A stretch of 64,000 bases of DNA from Antennarius striatus (taxonomy: Eukaryota > Chordata > Actinopteri > Lophiiformes > Antennariidae). Of this stretch, positions 25,301-34,420 are shown piece after piece; position 1 is the stretch's first letter, and each line of letters opens with the position of its first letter. Position numbers and translations under genes: made by a program. The stretch spans positions 10,267,001-10,331,000 of the forward strand of contig NC_090797.1 of assembly GCF_040054535.1 (NCBI RefSeq). Reading direction: 5' to 3'. The notes below the pieces were generated by a model. It had not been told where the DNA came from. It saw only the letters and a list, made by a program, of their open reading frames with translations, and did not search any database.

Positions 25301-26556
25301 ATGAAGTCAATTTAAAGCCCCTTGTGGTGACTATGATTGGCTGACAGCAAAGTCATATGTTTAATACAGCTAAAAGATTTTTCCAATCATTTGTGGAAGT
25401 AAATAAAGAAGAATATTCAGATAGCAATCTAGAAATAGCCCATCGTTGTTCCCTGGAGTGTTCAGGTCGTAACATCCGTACTACTTTTAATCTGATTATG
25501 AAAATATGAGTTATATTTGATCCTCTGGTGAATGTTGAAGGATAACTAACCCTCATTTCACTCTCAGTGAGACGTTTCCTGTAACAGGTAAAATGAAGCG
25601 ATGAAAGCCGAACACCTGTCGAGCTCTGTGTGTGTGTGTGTGTGTGTGTATTTCCAGGCGTGCTGCCATGTGTACAATTAGTACACAGTATTGAGTGATG
25701 TGGGTTATGAAACGTGCAGCTACCTGCACTAAAATGAGAGAGGGCTGTTTGTGATGTGCTTGCTGGTAAGGCCACCATATGGGAGTCGGCTTAATGACAA
25801 CCGCTAACCCTTGTGAGGCTGAGCGCTGTCCCCTGAGCCCCGGGCTGTCTTGTTTATCATCAAGGAGAAATGAGGAGGAGGGAGCTACTAGGAGTTTCCA
25901 CAAGTGTTGGCGTGATCTGTGTCAGCTAATTAGAAATGACATTTACTTTTGCATTGACAAAACGCTGATCTTTTTTGTTTTGTTTCTTTTTTTCTTTTTG
26001 CAGGCGTCTCATTTCTTCTGGGGTCTCTGGGCTTTGATTCAGGCAAAGTTCTCCACCATCGACTTTGACTTCTTGGGGTACGTCCAGCTTGGAATAAACA
26101 CATTTCTGCAGCGTTAATGTCAGCGTTTCATTTGAGTAGATATCATCGTAAGTCATCCAGTTGTAAAAGTATAGTAACAAGTCAAGGTTAAGAATGCTTA
26201 CAGAAATTGTATGCTATCATGGGAAGTACCAAACTCACATTAGGAAGACCAACACAATCCTGAGGTTATGATTAAACTCTATCGTGTACTGTTGACCTCC
26301 GAGATGTTTGATTGTGTGCAGCGACACCAAGACAGGAGATTTCATTGACCTCAAATCTACGAACAAGTCGGTCAAGGAGTACAAGTCACTGAAGAAGACT
26401 TCACTCCACTACCCAGCTCAACTGTCATGCTACGAACATTGTCTTTTCGCTGACTGCTCCTCTCTGTTTGTGTTCGTAATCAGATATGCGGTCCTGCGGT
26501 TCAACCAGTACTTCAAGATGAAATCTGAGGTGGCTGCCCTGAACCTACCAGAATAA
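16395..26556 (+). CDS. etnk1: Ethanolamine kinase 1
   Basis: Cytosolic kinase that phosphorylates ethanolamine with ATP, the first step of the CDP-ethanolamine (Kennedy) pathway to phosphatidylethanolamine. Coding exons are 16395-16541, 17638-17897, 18394-18534, 20338-20480, 24914-24997, 25084-25244, 26004-26077 and 26484-26556. Phases agree throughout and give 360 aa, starting MANYIHVP and ending EVAALNLPE. The choline/ethanolamine-kinase signature is clear: HND at 216-218 with N223 in HNDLLCKN (catalytic Brenner-type motif), IDYEY at 236-240 with the following YDIGNHFNEF, and FFTDGITNKL near 50-59. Exon 1 ends at 16541 by length match with human ETNK1; its donor (GTGTGG) is weak, and a stronger GTGAAG 6 bases earlier would drop two residues. 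Choline kinase is unlikely because of the MANYIHV start and whole-length match. Confidence 0.97.
17190..17255. promoter_or_regulatory. GC-box and TCACATGA-type site in etnk1 intron 1
   Basis: A G-rich SP/KLF-type block (GGGTGGGGGGCGTGG, 17195-17209) is followed within 30 bases by TCACATGATC (17239-17248), which fits the M-box/CLEAR-like E-box bound by MITF/TFE factors. The region is more GC-rich and CpG-containing than the rest of the intron, so it may be a first-intron enhancer or an alternative start region. The motifs are seen; activity is inferred. Confidence 0.3.
18270..18308 (+). repeat. LINE-type 3' tail in etnk1 intron 2
   Basis: TTTTAAATTTCCCCACTGTG and GGACTATAAAGGGTTATCTTA resemble the short 3' terminus of fish L2-type elements ('AATTTCCCC..TGGGACTAATAAAGGATTATCTTA'). 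Only the tail remains, about 90 bases before exon 3. Confidence 0.5.
18560..18601 (+). repeat. LINE-type 3' tail in etnk1 intron 3
   Basis: TGTAAATTTCCCAGTTTGGG followed by ATCGATAAAGTATGTCTTAT has the same tail architecture as 18270-18308 and 98-132, in the same orientation. It is a second, independent tail insertion a few hundred bases on and begins 26 bases after exon 3. Confidence 0.5.
19174..19369 (+). CDS. etnk1: Alternative 3'-terminal exon of etnk1
   Basis: A good acceptor (CCTTTTTTATCAG, ending 19173) opens an exon whose first base completes the AG left by exon 3. The frame then runs 65 residues, from SESQMFAEAM to KLVKDNDCRNS, ending at TAA 19367-19369. A polyadenylation signal follows 240 bases later. 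The product would be 247 aa: exons 1-3 (182 aa) plus this tail. It lacks HNDLLCKN and IDYEY and so should not be an active kinase. From memory, human ETNK1 has an annotated short isoform of about 248 aa, and the near-identical length suggests a conserved isoform. The tail itself I do not recognise; it is basic near its end (PKRRHKLVK). Confidence 0.65.
19610..19615 (+). terminator. etnk1: Polyadenylation signal for the short etnk1 form
   Basis: AATAAA lies 240 bases after the alternative stop codon, inside etnk1 intron 3. It supports intronic polyadenylation of the short transcript, though AATAAA is also frequent by chance in AT-rich DNA. Confidence 0.4.
19774..19832 (-). repeat. Inverted LINE-type tail with GATA/GATG units
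   Basis: TAGATAGATATAGGATGGATGGATGGAT precedes ATTAATCCTGAAGGAAATTA, the reverse complement of the tail type at 98-132. This copy is therefore inserted on the - strand of etnk1 intron 3, downstream of the alternative terminal exon. Confidence 0.5.
20481..24913. other. etnk1 intron 4 (4.4 kb)
   Basis: The largest intron of the gene, between the HND exon and the IDYEY exon. Apart from the GC-rich block at 21540-21760 I see AT-rich unique DNA with several short open frames but no exon that keeps the phase and has both splice sites. No nested gene or RNA gene was recognised. Confidence 0.6.
21540..21760. promoter_or_regulatory. GC-box block with (GA)n tract in etnk1 intron 4
   Basis: A GAGGGGCGGGGCCC Sp1-type box (21563-21576) lies ahead of a CpG-bearing stretch and a polypurine GA tract (21667-21702). 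It stands out from the AT-rich intron. It could be an intronic enhancer or promoter; no exon with a donor follows convincingly. Confidence 0.3.
26322..26483 (+). other. etnk1: In-frame optional extension of the last etnk1 exon
   Basis: An alternative acceptor (GATTGTGTGCAG, ending 26321) would extend the last exon 5' by exactly 162 bases (54 codons). The frame from exon 7 (GG|C) then stays open into RYAVLRFNQYF. The added peptide begins GDTKTGDFIDLKSTNKSVKE and its first half has coding-like codons; the second half looks like ordinary intron, including the pyrimidine tract of the normal acceptor at 26483. The product would be 414 aa with an insertion in the C-terminal helix region. It could also be a cassette exon with a weak donor, or chance. 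Confidence 0.3.
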
Positions 26557-27363
26557 AAGACCTTCTTTATCTTCACTTCTTCCTGCTGTCCCTCCCTTCC
26601 AACTCTGCGCTTCACATGACGACAGCAGAGCGTCCTCTTGGGGCTAAATGTAGGCTCGAGCTGGACTGAGTCTGTCCTTTTTTAGTGCAGACGGGGTCCC
26701 CTCTACATGTCCTGAGCTCTGTAGATTGAATAGACCGCAAACCAAATCCAACATCTGATTTCACACCTTGTTTACCAAGAAGGAGCTCGAGACACATGCA
26801 CTGTGGATGTGAGTCACAGGAAGCCCACATAACTCGATTTATTGTGGTCATCTCAAGTTATTCTGCTACCCAGGCAGCATCACATATGTTTATTTGCTTC
26901 CCTATAAATACATCATAATCCCCTGTTTCACAACCAATATATGGTAACCCCCAACATAAGTGACCTGAGTACCGATCTGGAGATGCCTTCCTTTTAAGCA
27001 CATAGTAGTTCTAGGTTAATGACAGCATTTATGACTATATGAAAGCAACACAAAGCCTGCTTTGGTTGCTAAGGAACCAATATGAAATTAGCAAAAGAAG
27101 AAGCATGTAAAAGTCTTTGTGGTATGAACGCACAAAAAAAAGTTCACAAGGCCTCCCCCATGACTCCTTCCCAGCCTTATTTACTCCACCAGCGTGTGTG
27201 TGTGTGTGTGTGGGTGGTGGACCAGAGCCATGCTTCCATTGTTCCTTATGGTTTGGTAAGGGTATGTCTTGTGGTTTTTCTGGGCTGATGGTAGAATCAT
27301 TGAATTGTAGGTAAGGATCTCATGTCTGCGTTTAACTTCTTGGAGTGCGATAAGTGAATGCTA
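26557..27363 (+). other. etnk1: Probable etnk1 3'UTR
   Basis: Unique sequence after the etnk1 stop codon, with no convincing coding frame. ETNK1 mRNAs in mammals have long 3'UTRs. No AATAAA appears soon after the stop beyond the one overlapping it (26551-26556), so the 3'UTR probably runs further, possibly through the SINE to about 29.5-29.85 kb. Confidence 0.45.
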
Positions 27364-27711
27364 GGGCGGCACGGTGGTGCAGTGGGTGGCGCTGTCGCCG
27401 CACAACAACGTGCGTTTGGGTTCGAGTCCCACTCTGTGGAGTTTGCATGTTCTCCCAGTGTCTGCGTGGGTTCTTTCCGGGTTCTCCGACTTCCTTCCAC
27501 CTCCAAAAACATGGGCTTCAGGTTAATTGGCCATTCCAAATTGCCCGTTGTGTGTAAGTGTGTGTGTGTGGTTGTATCAGTGTAGCTCCGCGGTGCACTG
27601 GCATCGCACCCCGAGTTTGCCCCGCCTCATGCTGTAAGACAAGCTGGGATAGGCTCCAGCTCCCCATGACCCGCACAAGCGGATGAAGCGGTCAGAAAAT
27701 GAATGAATGAA
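27364..27711 (+). mobile_element. Full-length tRNA-derived SINE
   Basis: It begins GGGCGGCACGGTGGTGCAGT and carries pol III internal promoter boxes: A box TGGTGCAGTGG (27375-27385) and B box GGTTCGAGTCC (27419-27429). They are 33 bases apart, as in tRNA genes. The body contains TGCATGTTCTCCCAGTGTCT and CTGGGATAGGCTCCAGCTCC, and the end is a (GAAT)n tail (27699-27711). At least six further copies or fragments lie in this window. It sits in the probable etnk1 3'UTR or flank. Confidence 0.8.
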
Positions 27712-28242
27712 CACTACGCAGCCTTTTGAACCGAGGGACATGATCACTGTTCTATGTTTCTAGTTTGCATTGGCTGTCTTTTTTTTTTTTTTGTTAAATC
27801 ATAACGTGGATAGGCCTTCATTTCTTCAAACATTCCGCTTTGGTAATGCTAGACAATGAAATATTTTAGTTCACATGATAAGTCACTAGTTTTGGGGGGT
27901 TAATCACATGGATTGTGTGCTGAACGAGACAGGACCAAACAGTTACATCATCTGTTTCATGTCATGTGAAAATTGAGAATCTTCTTTCATATTCCGTAAT
28001 GCTGCTCTTCACTCCTAATGAACCAAGAACTGACCATTTTATTCAGTTGTACGCAAGGTTTTCTTAGCTCTTTGTTACGTGACCTTGCTAACTATCACAG
28101 CGACTGTTTATTGACATTCTTGGTGTGGAGCATTCAATGTTGAGACGAAGTTCTGTTGAAAGTTTGTAGGGAAGAGGTTGAAAGTTAAGTTGGTTCAAGT
28201 TGCTCTCGTGGACTGAAATTCTTGGTGGGACCTGAGGAGCAA

Positions 28243-28260
28243 GGGCGCCACCTTCTGGAG
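28243..28260 (-). promoter_or_regulatory. CTCF-like motif
   Basis: The reverse strand reads CCAGAAGGTGGCGCC, one base from the vertebrate CTCF core CCASYAGRKGGC. This is motif reading by eye only. Confidence 0.35.
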
Positions 28261-28727
28261 GAAAAAAAAAAGTCTTCCCTTTTGAGTTTCTGGGACTCAC
28301 CATTGACCATTATTTGCGATGTTCCTGTTCCTGATCCATAGCAGGCCCCTGTAAAACTGAAACAACATCATCTCAGTTGCTGTAAAAAGCCTATACCAAA
28401 GTGCTTGCAATTAGCTTTTAGCATGTACATACCGCACACTGTATCATCTTCCATGTAGCACAAAGAGCATTAGACTGACAGTTAAATACCTTTTATACTT
28501 ATTTAAATGGAAATGTTTGAGAGTGGTGTTGGACGGTGTGTGAATGTTTGCTGATGCATCGACAGGTGCCTTTTGGGTAAATGTAGCACATGCCAGAAGA
28601 GCTCTTGATTTTCTTCCTCCTGAGCAAAAAAATACGTCAGATGCGACCAAGCAGTTTTGCTCAGGTGATGTCTAGCAATGAGTAGTCCCTGAAGTTTTAG
28701 CATCAGGCTGGTGTAACGACTGTAAAG

Positions 28728-28742
28728 GCCACTAGGTGTCCC
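28728..28742 (+). promoter_or_regulatory. CTCF-like motif (imperfect)
   Basis: GCCACTAGGTGTCCC matches the CTCF core except for T in place of G in the GGC block. It faces opposite to the motif at 28243-28260. Confidence 0.25.
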
Positions 28743-29486
28743 ACGTCACTCAGCAGCCTGTCCCACTGAGCCTATAAATGGGAGTGTGACAGCACGGCAG
28801 TCCATCCAAATAGCTCTAATGCATTCTATAACATTTCACGACAGCTTTGCTATTCATCTAAATTTTAATATCACAATACAGTCAGACTGCAGCCTCTTGA
28901 AACTTCAGTAAAGACATCTGTAGCTCGATTTCAAGTGTGAATAATAACCTCACATCCGAGTTCTCCACTAAATGTTCCAGCAACTTTTCAATGAAAGCTT
29001 TGTTAAGGAACAAAGGAGTTGTGTCTCCTATAATACTAACGCAAAGAGGGTTAGCTCTGCATTGACCGATGATGCAGTGACTGTAATAAAAAATAAGACA
29101 GAAAGAGGATGTTGTTGAAAGTATTACAGCGTGTCCGAACCTTTAAACCCCATTTTTCTGCACCGGATCTGTCATGATATGGGTGCCTTTTAGTGCTCAG
29201 TAGAAGAGCGACACCATGTGGCCAACGTTCACTTCTGAATACTCAGTTGTAAGTCTATGGAAGATGACTAGACACCCACAGTCCTGAAGTTCAGTGTTTT
29301 GTTTTTTTTCATACTGTTCAACTAAGTTCAATGGATTAATTACAAAGTTGAAATGTAAACCTTGGTACATTGGCTGTTAAAATGTGAAAACATGTTTCAT
29401 AAAATGTGTATTGAATGGTAATATGTTGTTGGTTGCAGGTTTCGGTTGTACAGTCAGACCATGTTTACACAAGGTGCGCACAAAAA

Positions 29487-29843
29487 AATAAAGTTTTTAC
29501 ACTTGACCCCAAAATATTTCATGTGAGAAACATTTCCAACAGGATTTATTTCTCATTCAGAAACTGTCAATCATCTCAACACTGCTAATATTTTAATTCT
29601 TTATGGTTTTGAGTTTCATATGTAACATTGAAAAATGTCTGCCCTCATATCCCTAAACATTTATCAAAAATGTTAATATGTACAGGAAACAAATGTAATA
29701 TCGATGTGTGTGAATGAATGTACATAGTGGGCTCTTTAATTTTTATTTTCTAGAAATTACATTAAAGTTTATAGTTGCCTTGGATAAGCTAAGAGCATAA
29801 ATTTAAAAAAAAAAAGACATTTTCAATACTGTGAAAAAATAAA
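29487..29843 (+). terminator. Candidate distal polyadenylation signals
   Basis: AATAAA occurs at 29487-29492 (followed by a T-run) and at 29838-29843. Either could end a long etnk1 3'UTR of about 3 kb. This rests on position only. Confidence 0.25.
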
Positions 29844-30447
29844 GTATATTTACTCTGATCTCTCCATCTCATCTGTTCATCTCACCCCTTTAGATGTTTA
29901 TCCCATAATTATCTTTTTTCTGGTATCTTGGTCCACTCCAAAAATATAGAAGGCCTTTCCAGCTGCACACACCCAAAAACCTTCCTGAAAACCACACTAT
30001 GAAGTGGTTAGCAAATATGTAAATGATACAAAAACAAGCAGAGACATTACGCCCTTGCTTGAGATCGCTGCAATAAGAATTTAGTTAAGGTGTGGGTGCA
30101 GTCTGCTCGACTTGTGCAAGTGGTCACAAATAAATACCTTAAATTCATTCTCCTTGAATTGATCTGTCACAGATCTGAGCCATTACAAAGCAGCCATGTC
30201 AGCACTGTCTCATTTCAGCTGACAGCAAGTAGCACCAAATTTTAAACACTTGTCAGCAAAAATCTGTGTCAAAAAATATAGCATTATTGTAGGAGATGTA
30301 GGATGTGAGCTCATCAGCAGAGAGGATAAAAACAGTAAGCTGTGGGAGCTGATAATAAACCCACCATCACAGGTTAGTGGTGTTTTAATCTCATCCTGTC
30401 CACTGTTACAGAAGGCCTGTACTTCACTGGATGTGATACCACAGAAG

Positions 30448-30464
30448 GCCACAAGATGGCAGTA
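30448..30464 (+). promoter_or_regulatory. CTCF-like motif
   Basis: GGCCACAAGATGGCAGTAG fits CCASYAGRKGGCA with one mismatch. It is the third such motif within 2.2 kb at the boundary between the genes and the gene-poor half. Confidence 0.35.
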
Positions 30465-30614
30465 GACACCCTTGGAAGAAAGTACAGTCTTCTAACCTGA
30501 CAGCGCTCACACACAGTGAAAAATCACGGAAAAGTGAACATTTTATTTATGACATTAATACATATCATAGATTTCTCATGATAACAGCGATATAAGAAAA
30601 TTAGAATAAATGAC

Positions 30615-30813
30615 GGTTGATTGGCCGGTCCCAAATTGCCCGTAGGAGAGTGTGTGTGTGTGTGTGTGCATGGTTGTCTGTCCTTGTGTGTGGCTCCAGG
30701 CGGTGCACTGGCGTCGTGCCCGGAGTGTCCCCCGCCTCACGCCCTATGCCAGCTGAGATAGGCTCCAGCTCCCCGTGACCCGCTACGGCGGATGAAGAAT
30801 GAATGAATGAATG
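30615..30813 (+). mobile_element. 5'-truncated SINE copy
   Basis: This is the 3' half of the SINE described at 27364-27711. It starts in the CCCAAATTGCCCGTAG section, carries a (TG)n stretch at the same internal place, then AGGCTCCAGCTCCCCGTGAC and a (GAAT)n tail. The tRNA-like head is missing. Confidence 0.7.
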
Positions 30814-31169
30814 ACATAGAAAACATCACATTCAAATACCCTCAGACTCTGACACTGAGGCATTGGCTGGTTCACCTTGTGGACAACCAAACTGGGTTGC
30901 CTGATAAAATAAGTGACCAGTAATTTATTTAAAAGGAGCTGTTGAGTTTGGGTCATAATGACAGATGAGACACTGTAAAGTCTGTTGGTCAGGAAAAAAC
31001 TTCTATGATGAGAAAAAATTATGTCGTAATTTGCTATATATTGCCGTTAGTAAATGAGCAGCAAGACACAATTTACAACAACGCAGTTATAATTTTTCCA
31101 CCTCAAGAGTTAAATTAGAAACATTTACATCTCACACTCCAAAAATGTAAGAAAAGGCTTTTGCGTGCC

Positions 31170-31440
31170 ATTCTCCGGAAGCAAATCAAGCCCGCCTTTC
31201 ATTCCCCTAATATGAGCACTGTCTTATACAGTTGAACAATTACATCCAACTCGCTGGCTGTAATTCAATTAACTTCCTCCCCCTGGCTTCATCCACCCAT
31301 ATAATACACACATTAATTAACAGCAGAATCCAATATCGGCTGTTCTGCGCCTCCACTTATTTTCATTTACCATAAAAAGGTCAGAGCAGCCACTTCCAGC
31401 TGAAGACAATTGGTGTTATAATGGATTACACTTGTACATC
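31170..31440. promoter_or_regulatory. Candidate conserved noncoding element
   Basis: Non-repetitive island with several TAATT/ATTAA cores, for example GCTGTAATTCAATTAACTTC near 31256-31275 and ACATTAATTAACAGC at 31308-31322. It lies between SINE copies and a (GT)n array. The call is inferred from composition and from the known wealth of such elements in the ETNK1-SOX5 interval of vertebrates. Confidence 0.3.
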
Positions 31441-31449
31441 ACCAGAGCT

Positions 31450-31451
<2 letters not shown>

Positions 31452-31500
<49 letters not shown>
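31452..31500. repeat. (GT)n microsatellite, ~24 units
   Basis: Uninterrupted GT dinucleotide run. Confidence 0.95.
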
Positions 31501-31501
<1 letters not shown>

Positions 31502-31748
31502 TGGTGGGGGCTAAGTAGAGAAATAAGCCTGTTGGTAGTCAGAGGCGGAGGAAGGAAGTGCTGACACAGCTGTGATGCACATCCATCACAGTTGTCATAA
31601 AGCTTTAAAAGCAAACTTCCCATGGAATTTTAGTAACATATGTTCGAAACAGGGAGAATAAAGTTAGATCTTAGATTTAATCCTCAGAGGGGAGAATCTT
31701 TCTCCACCTTCTCTACAGGTTTAATTACAGTAAAAGGTGACAAATATC

Positions 31749-31841
31749 TGCTGGGATGGGCTCCAGCAACCCCCGTGACCTGCAAAAGCAGAGGAAGTGG
31801 AAAGGAAAATGAATGAATGAATGAATGAATGAATGAATGAA
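31749..31841 (+). mobile_element. SINE 3' fragment with (GAAT)n tail
   Basis: GCTGGGATGGGCTCCAGCAA, then GACCTGCAAAAGCAGAGG and about eight GAAT units. This is the 3' end of the 27364-27711 SINE family only. Confidence 0.65.
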
Positions 31842-32014
31842 TATCATGACTCCTTCCACAAATTATTTCTTGTTGTTGGAGACGTAGATCACTTGTGTTC
31901 CATTCACATTAGAGCTGGAAGAAGGATGCTTTTAACACCTTTATAAACTGGTAATAAGTTGTTGGGGGACAAAAAATCCCTCCCCAATTCAAACATGCTT
32001 CAAGGTCAGAAAGA

Positions 32015-32135
32015 CATTCATTCATTCATTCGTTCATTCGTTCACCTTCCACCGCTTCATCCGCTGTAGTGGGTCGCGGGGTGCTGTAGCCTATCCCAGC
32101 TGACTGAAGGCATGAGGCGGGGGAAACTCCAGGCA
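32015..32135 (-). mobile_element. SINE 3' fragment, inverted
   Basis: ATTC-type tail (reverse of GAAT), then CGCTTCATCCGCTGTAGTGG and GCCTATCCCAGCTGACTGAA. This is the reverse complement of the SINE 3' end. With the fragment at 31749-31841 it forms an inverted pair about 170 bases apart. Confidence 0.65.
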
Positions 32136-32718
32136 AAATGCTTTTACATCTAAACCTTATATTTAAACAGGTTAAATAAATGATGACTGGTAGAGATGAT
32201 CAATCTTTTTATAACATTAAAAACAAAGAAGTGATCAAACATTTGAAAATACTAGAGAAGTTTTACGTAAGAAACCAAATCAAATTAGAAAAAAACTAAT
32301 TATTTGTTTCATGTGCTCCAGTGAATCAGCTCAAGTTGATGGCTGTATTATCCTTGTGGACATTAAACTAAATGCATATTTGTGGTTTCCAACCAATGAA
32401 CATTTAATGTGACTTTTAATAAAAGGACATTCAAACAGTACTGCATTCATTTTTAAAAAGTAAAATAGAAACTCAAATTTACATCAGTGTAGTTTCAGGG
32501 TTTCTATATGCATAATCAATGAAAAATATTCAGTTAGTTTGTGTTACTCTTTAGAAGTTTGTTGATAGATTTCCTGCTCATTTAAAATAAACCTCAGGAA
32601 GAAAAATAGATTCTAAATAATAATAATTGCTCTCTTTTAAGGTTTTTAAATGAGTGAAATGTAAAAAAAAAAAAAAATCAAACCTGCTTAGATCTTAGTG
32701 TGTCTTTTCTCTAGGATA

Positions 32719-33484
32719 CAGGTGCATCTCAAAATATGAGATTTTCATGGAAAAGTTCATCACTTTATTCCAGTAAGGGAAAACATATATTCTAGACTTA
32801 TTACATGAAAAATAAAACGCTTCAGACATTTAAAAAAATATATTTTAATAATTATTTCTTTCAACTAAAAAAAAAGAAGTAACATTTCAAATTTTAAGAA
32901 TATTTCATGGTAAGTTGGAGTAAAGCCTTAGGAGAATTGTCAAGCAAAGTCGATTCAGGAACTACCTGGGCAGGACTGATCATTACTCAGTGGTCCAAAG
33001 TCTTCTTTCTAGGTCACATTAAATTATTTGTCTGAACGATACAGCACAGTCATATCACTGACCATGATGTGACTATACTGTATTGGTTGTCCAACTCCCC
33101 AGATCTGAACCCCATAGAAAAATCTGTGAGGTATTGTCAAGAGGAAGATGAGAGACTGAACAGATACAGGTGAGATGAAGGTCGCTATCAAAGCCACCGG
33201 GCCTTCCATGACACCTCAGCACCAGAACAGGATGGTAGCCTGTGTGTCATTGATGCAGTAATTCATTCAAAAGGGGAATCAAACAAGTATTGAGTGCATA
33301 AATAAACATTTTTTAGTTTATTTTTTCCCATATTTTATAAACCTGATCATCTTACATTTTAAGATACCAAATTTAATTTGATTTTCATGAGATATAAGAA
33401 ACGATTCTGCATAAAAGACTTGAAATATTTTAATTTAATAAATGTAATAAATCTTCACTATTTGAATCAAATGAGGGGCACCTG
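32719..33484 (+). mobile_element. Dead Tc1/mariner-like transposon
   Basis: The left end CAGGTGCATCTCA and the right end, whose reverse complement reads CAGGTGCCCCTCA, form imperfect terminal inverted repeats about 770 bases apart. Inside, at about 33080-33145, the + strand reads LYWLSNSPDLNPIEKS. The SPDLNPIE box is the hallmark around the third catalytic acid of Tc1-type transposases. The rest of the transposase is deleted or broken, so it cannot be active. A TA lies next to the left end but not clearly at the right one. Confidence 0.75.
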
Positions 33485-33654
33485 CTCCACACTGCTCTGA
33501 TCAGGGCCACATCTATGAGGGGGTCAGGGGGGGGGGGCCCTCAGTCATCCTATTAACATCCTATTCCTATAAGTCTCCACTGCAATCAAACAGACCAGCG
33601 AAGAGTAAAACAGAACAATTGCAGGGTGTGTGTGGAGGGTGGGGTCTCATTCTG

Positions 33655-33800
33655 TGCACCAACCTAATTACTAGAGGAGAGGGAAACAGTAATTAGCAGC
33701 AAGTCTCACCTCATTAATCACAAAGGACTCCTTCGCTCTATTTATATCTGATTAATGGCTTACTTAAGCAGGGAGAGATATTTATGCTCCTATTAATTGT
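33655..33800. promoter_or_regulatory. Candidate conserved noncoding element
   Basis: A dense set of factor-like motifs lies in 150 unique bases: CCTAATTACT and AGTAATTAGC (homeodomain), CTCATTAATCACAAAGG (includes an ACAAAG SOX-type core), TGATTAATGG, TTTATGC and ATTAATTG. No coding potential is seen. Activity is inferred. Confidence 0.35.
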
Positions 33801-34229
33801 GCGTCGCTTGTATCTGCTCTGCTCATTGCTGCTTGTCACACCCCCGACCAACACACACACACACACACAACAATGCAAACCCAGACAAACCGGCGTTTCT
33901 CCCGCCTCATCTCATTACAGGCTACTACTTACTGAGTTGCTCAGCCAAAGCTGGTAAAGACTATCATTTGTCTCATACCTGACTGGCATCTCAGTCATAA
34001 TTAGCCTATTAGCCCGTATCCCCCTGTCTACCATTTCAACGCTGCAGGATGCCAGAATTTATTTATTTTTTTTGCCTCTTTTTGGGTAGTTTGAGGGTTT
34101 AACTTCACCAAAGTGGAAGTAAGGAATCGGCAGAATGTGGATCTTTGATTATGAAGTGGTTCAGCGTGTGCTATAAGGTGAATTTGTGCTGGCCTTGCCT
34201 TCTAATGTGTCCAACTCTTTGCTTGAAAT

Positions 34230-34420
34230 AATTTAATCTACTCGTCTCTGTCTTTGCCACAGATTATTATTTAGGAACTTGCGATGGGAATGTATCACCT
34301 CAGAATGCCGTCTTTATTTGAAGGAATGAAGTCAGATGGGGCATCTGATAAAATCTTCTGCGCTGCGCTGAATATTTATGGTTCTGGCAGGATTGGTGAG
34401 TCTTTGAGGATACTGGAAAC
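34230..34420. promoter_or_regulatory. Candidate conserved noncoding element
   Basis: Unique, moderately GC-balanced sequence around GATTATTATTTAGGAACTTG to CTGCGCTGAATATTTATGG, free of repeats, in a repeat-rich neighbourhood. No splice-bounded frame is seen. This is a weak, inference-only call. Confidence 0.25.

Larger units (their letters stand above)
27712..29486. other. etnk1 3' flank or distal 3'UTR
   Basis: No coding gene. It contains a poly-T run (27780-27792) and two CTCF-like motifs (28243-28260, 28728-28742). A TATA-like CCTATAAATGG (28780-28790) follows the second motif, with no clear downstream exon. Confidence 0.5.

Noticed and set aside
27373..27445. Possible tRNA gene (A and B boxes at 27375 and 27419)
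   Set aside because: The boxes belong to the SINE head. The body continues into a typical SINE and other copies exist, so it is not a cellular tRNA gene.
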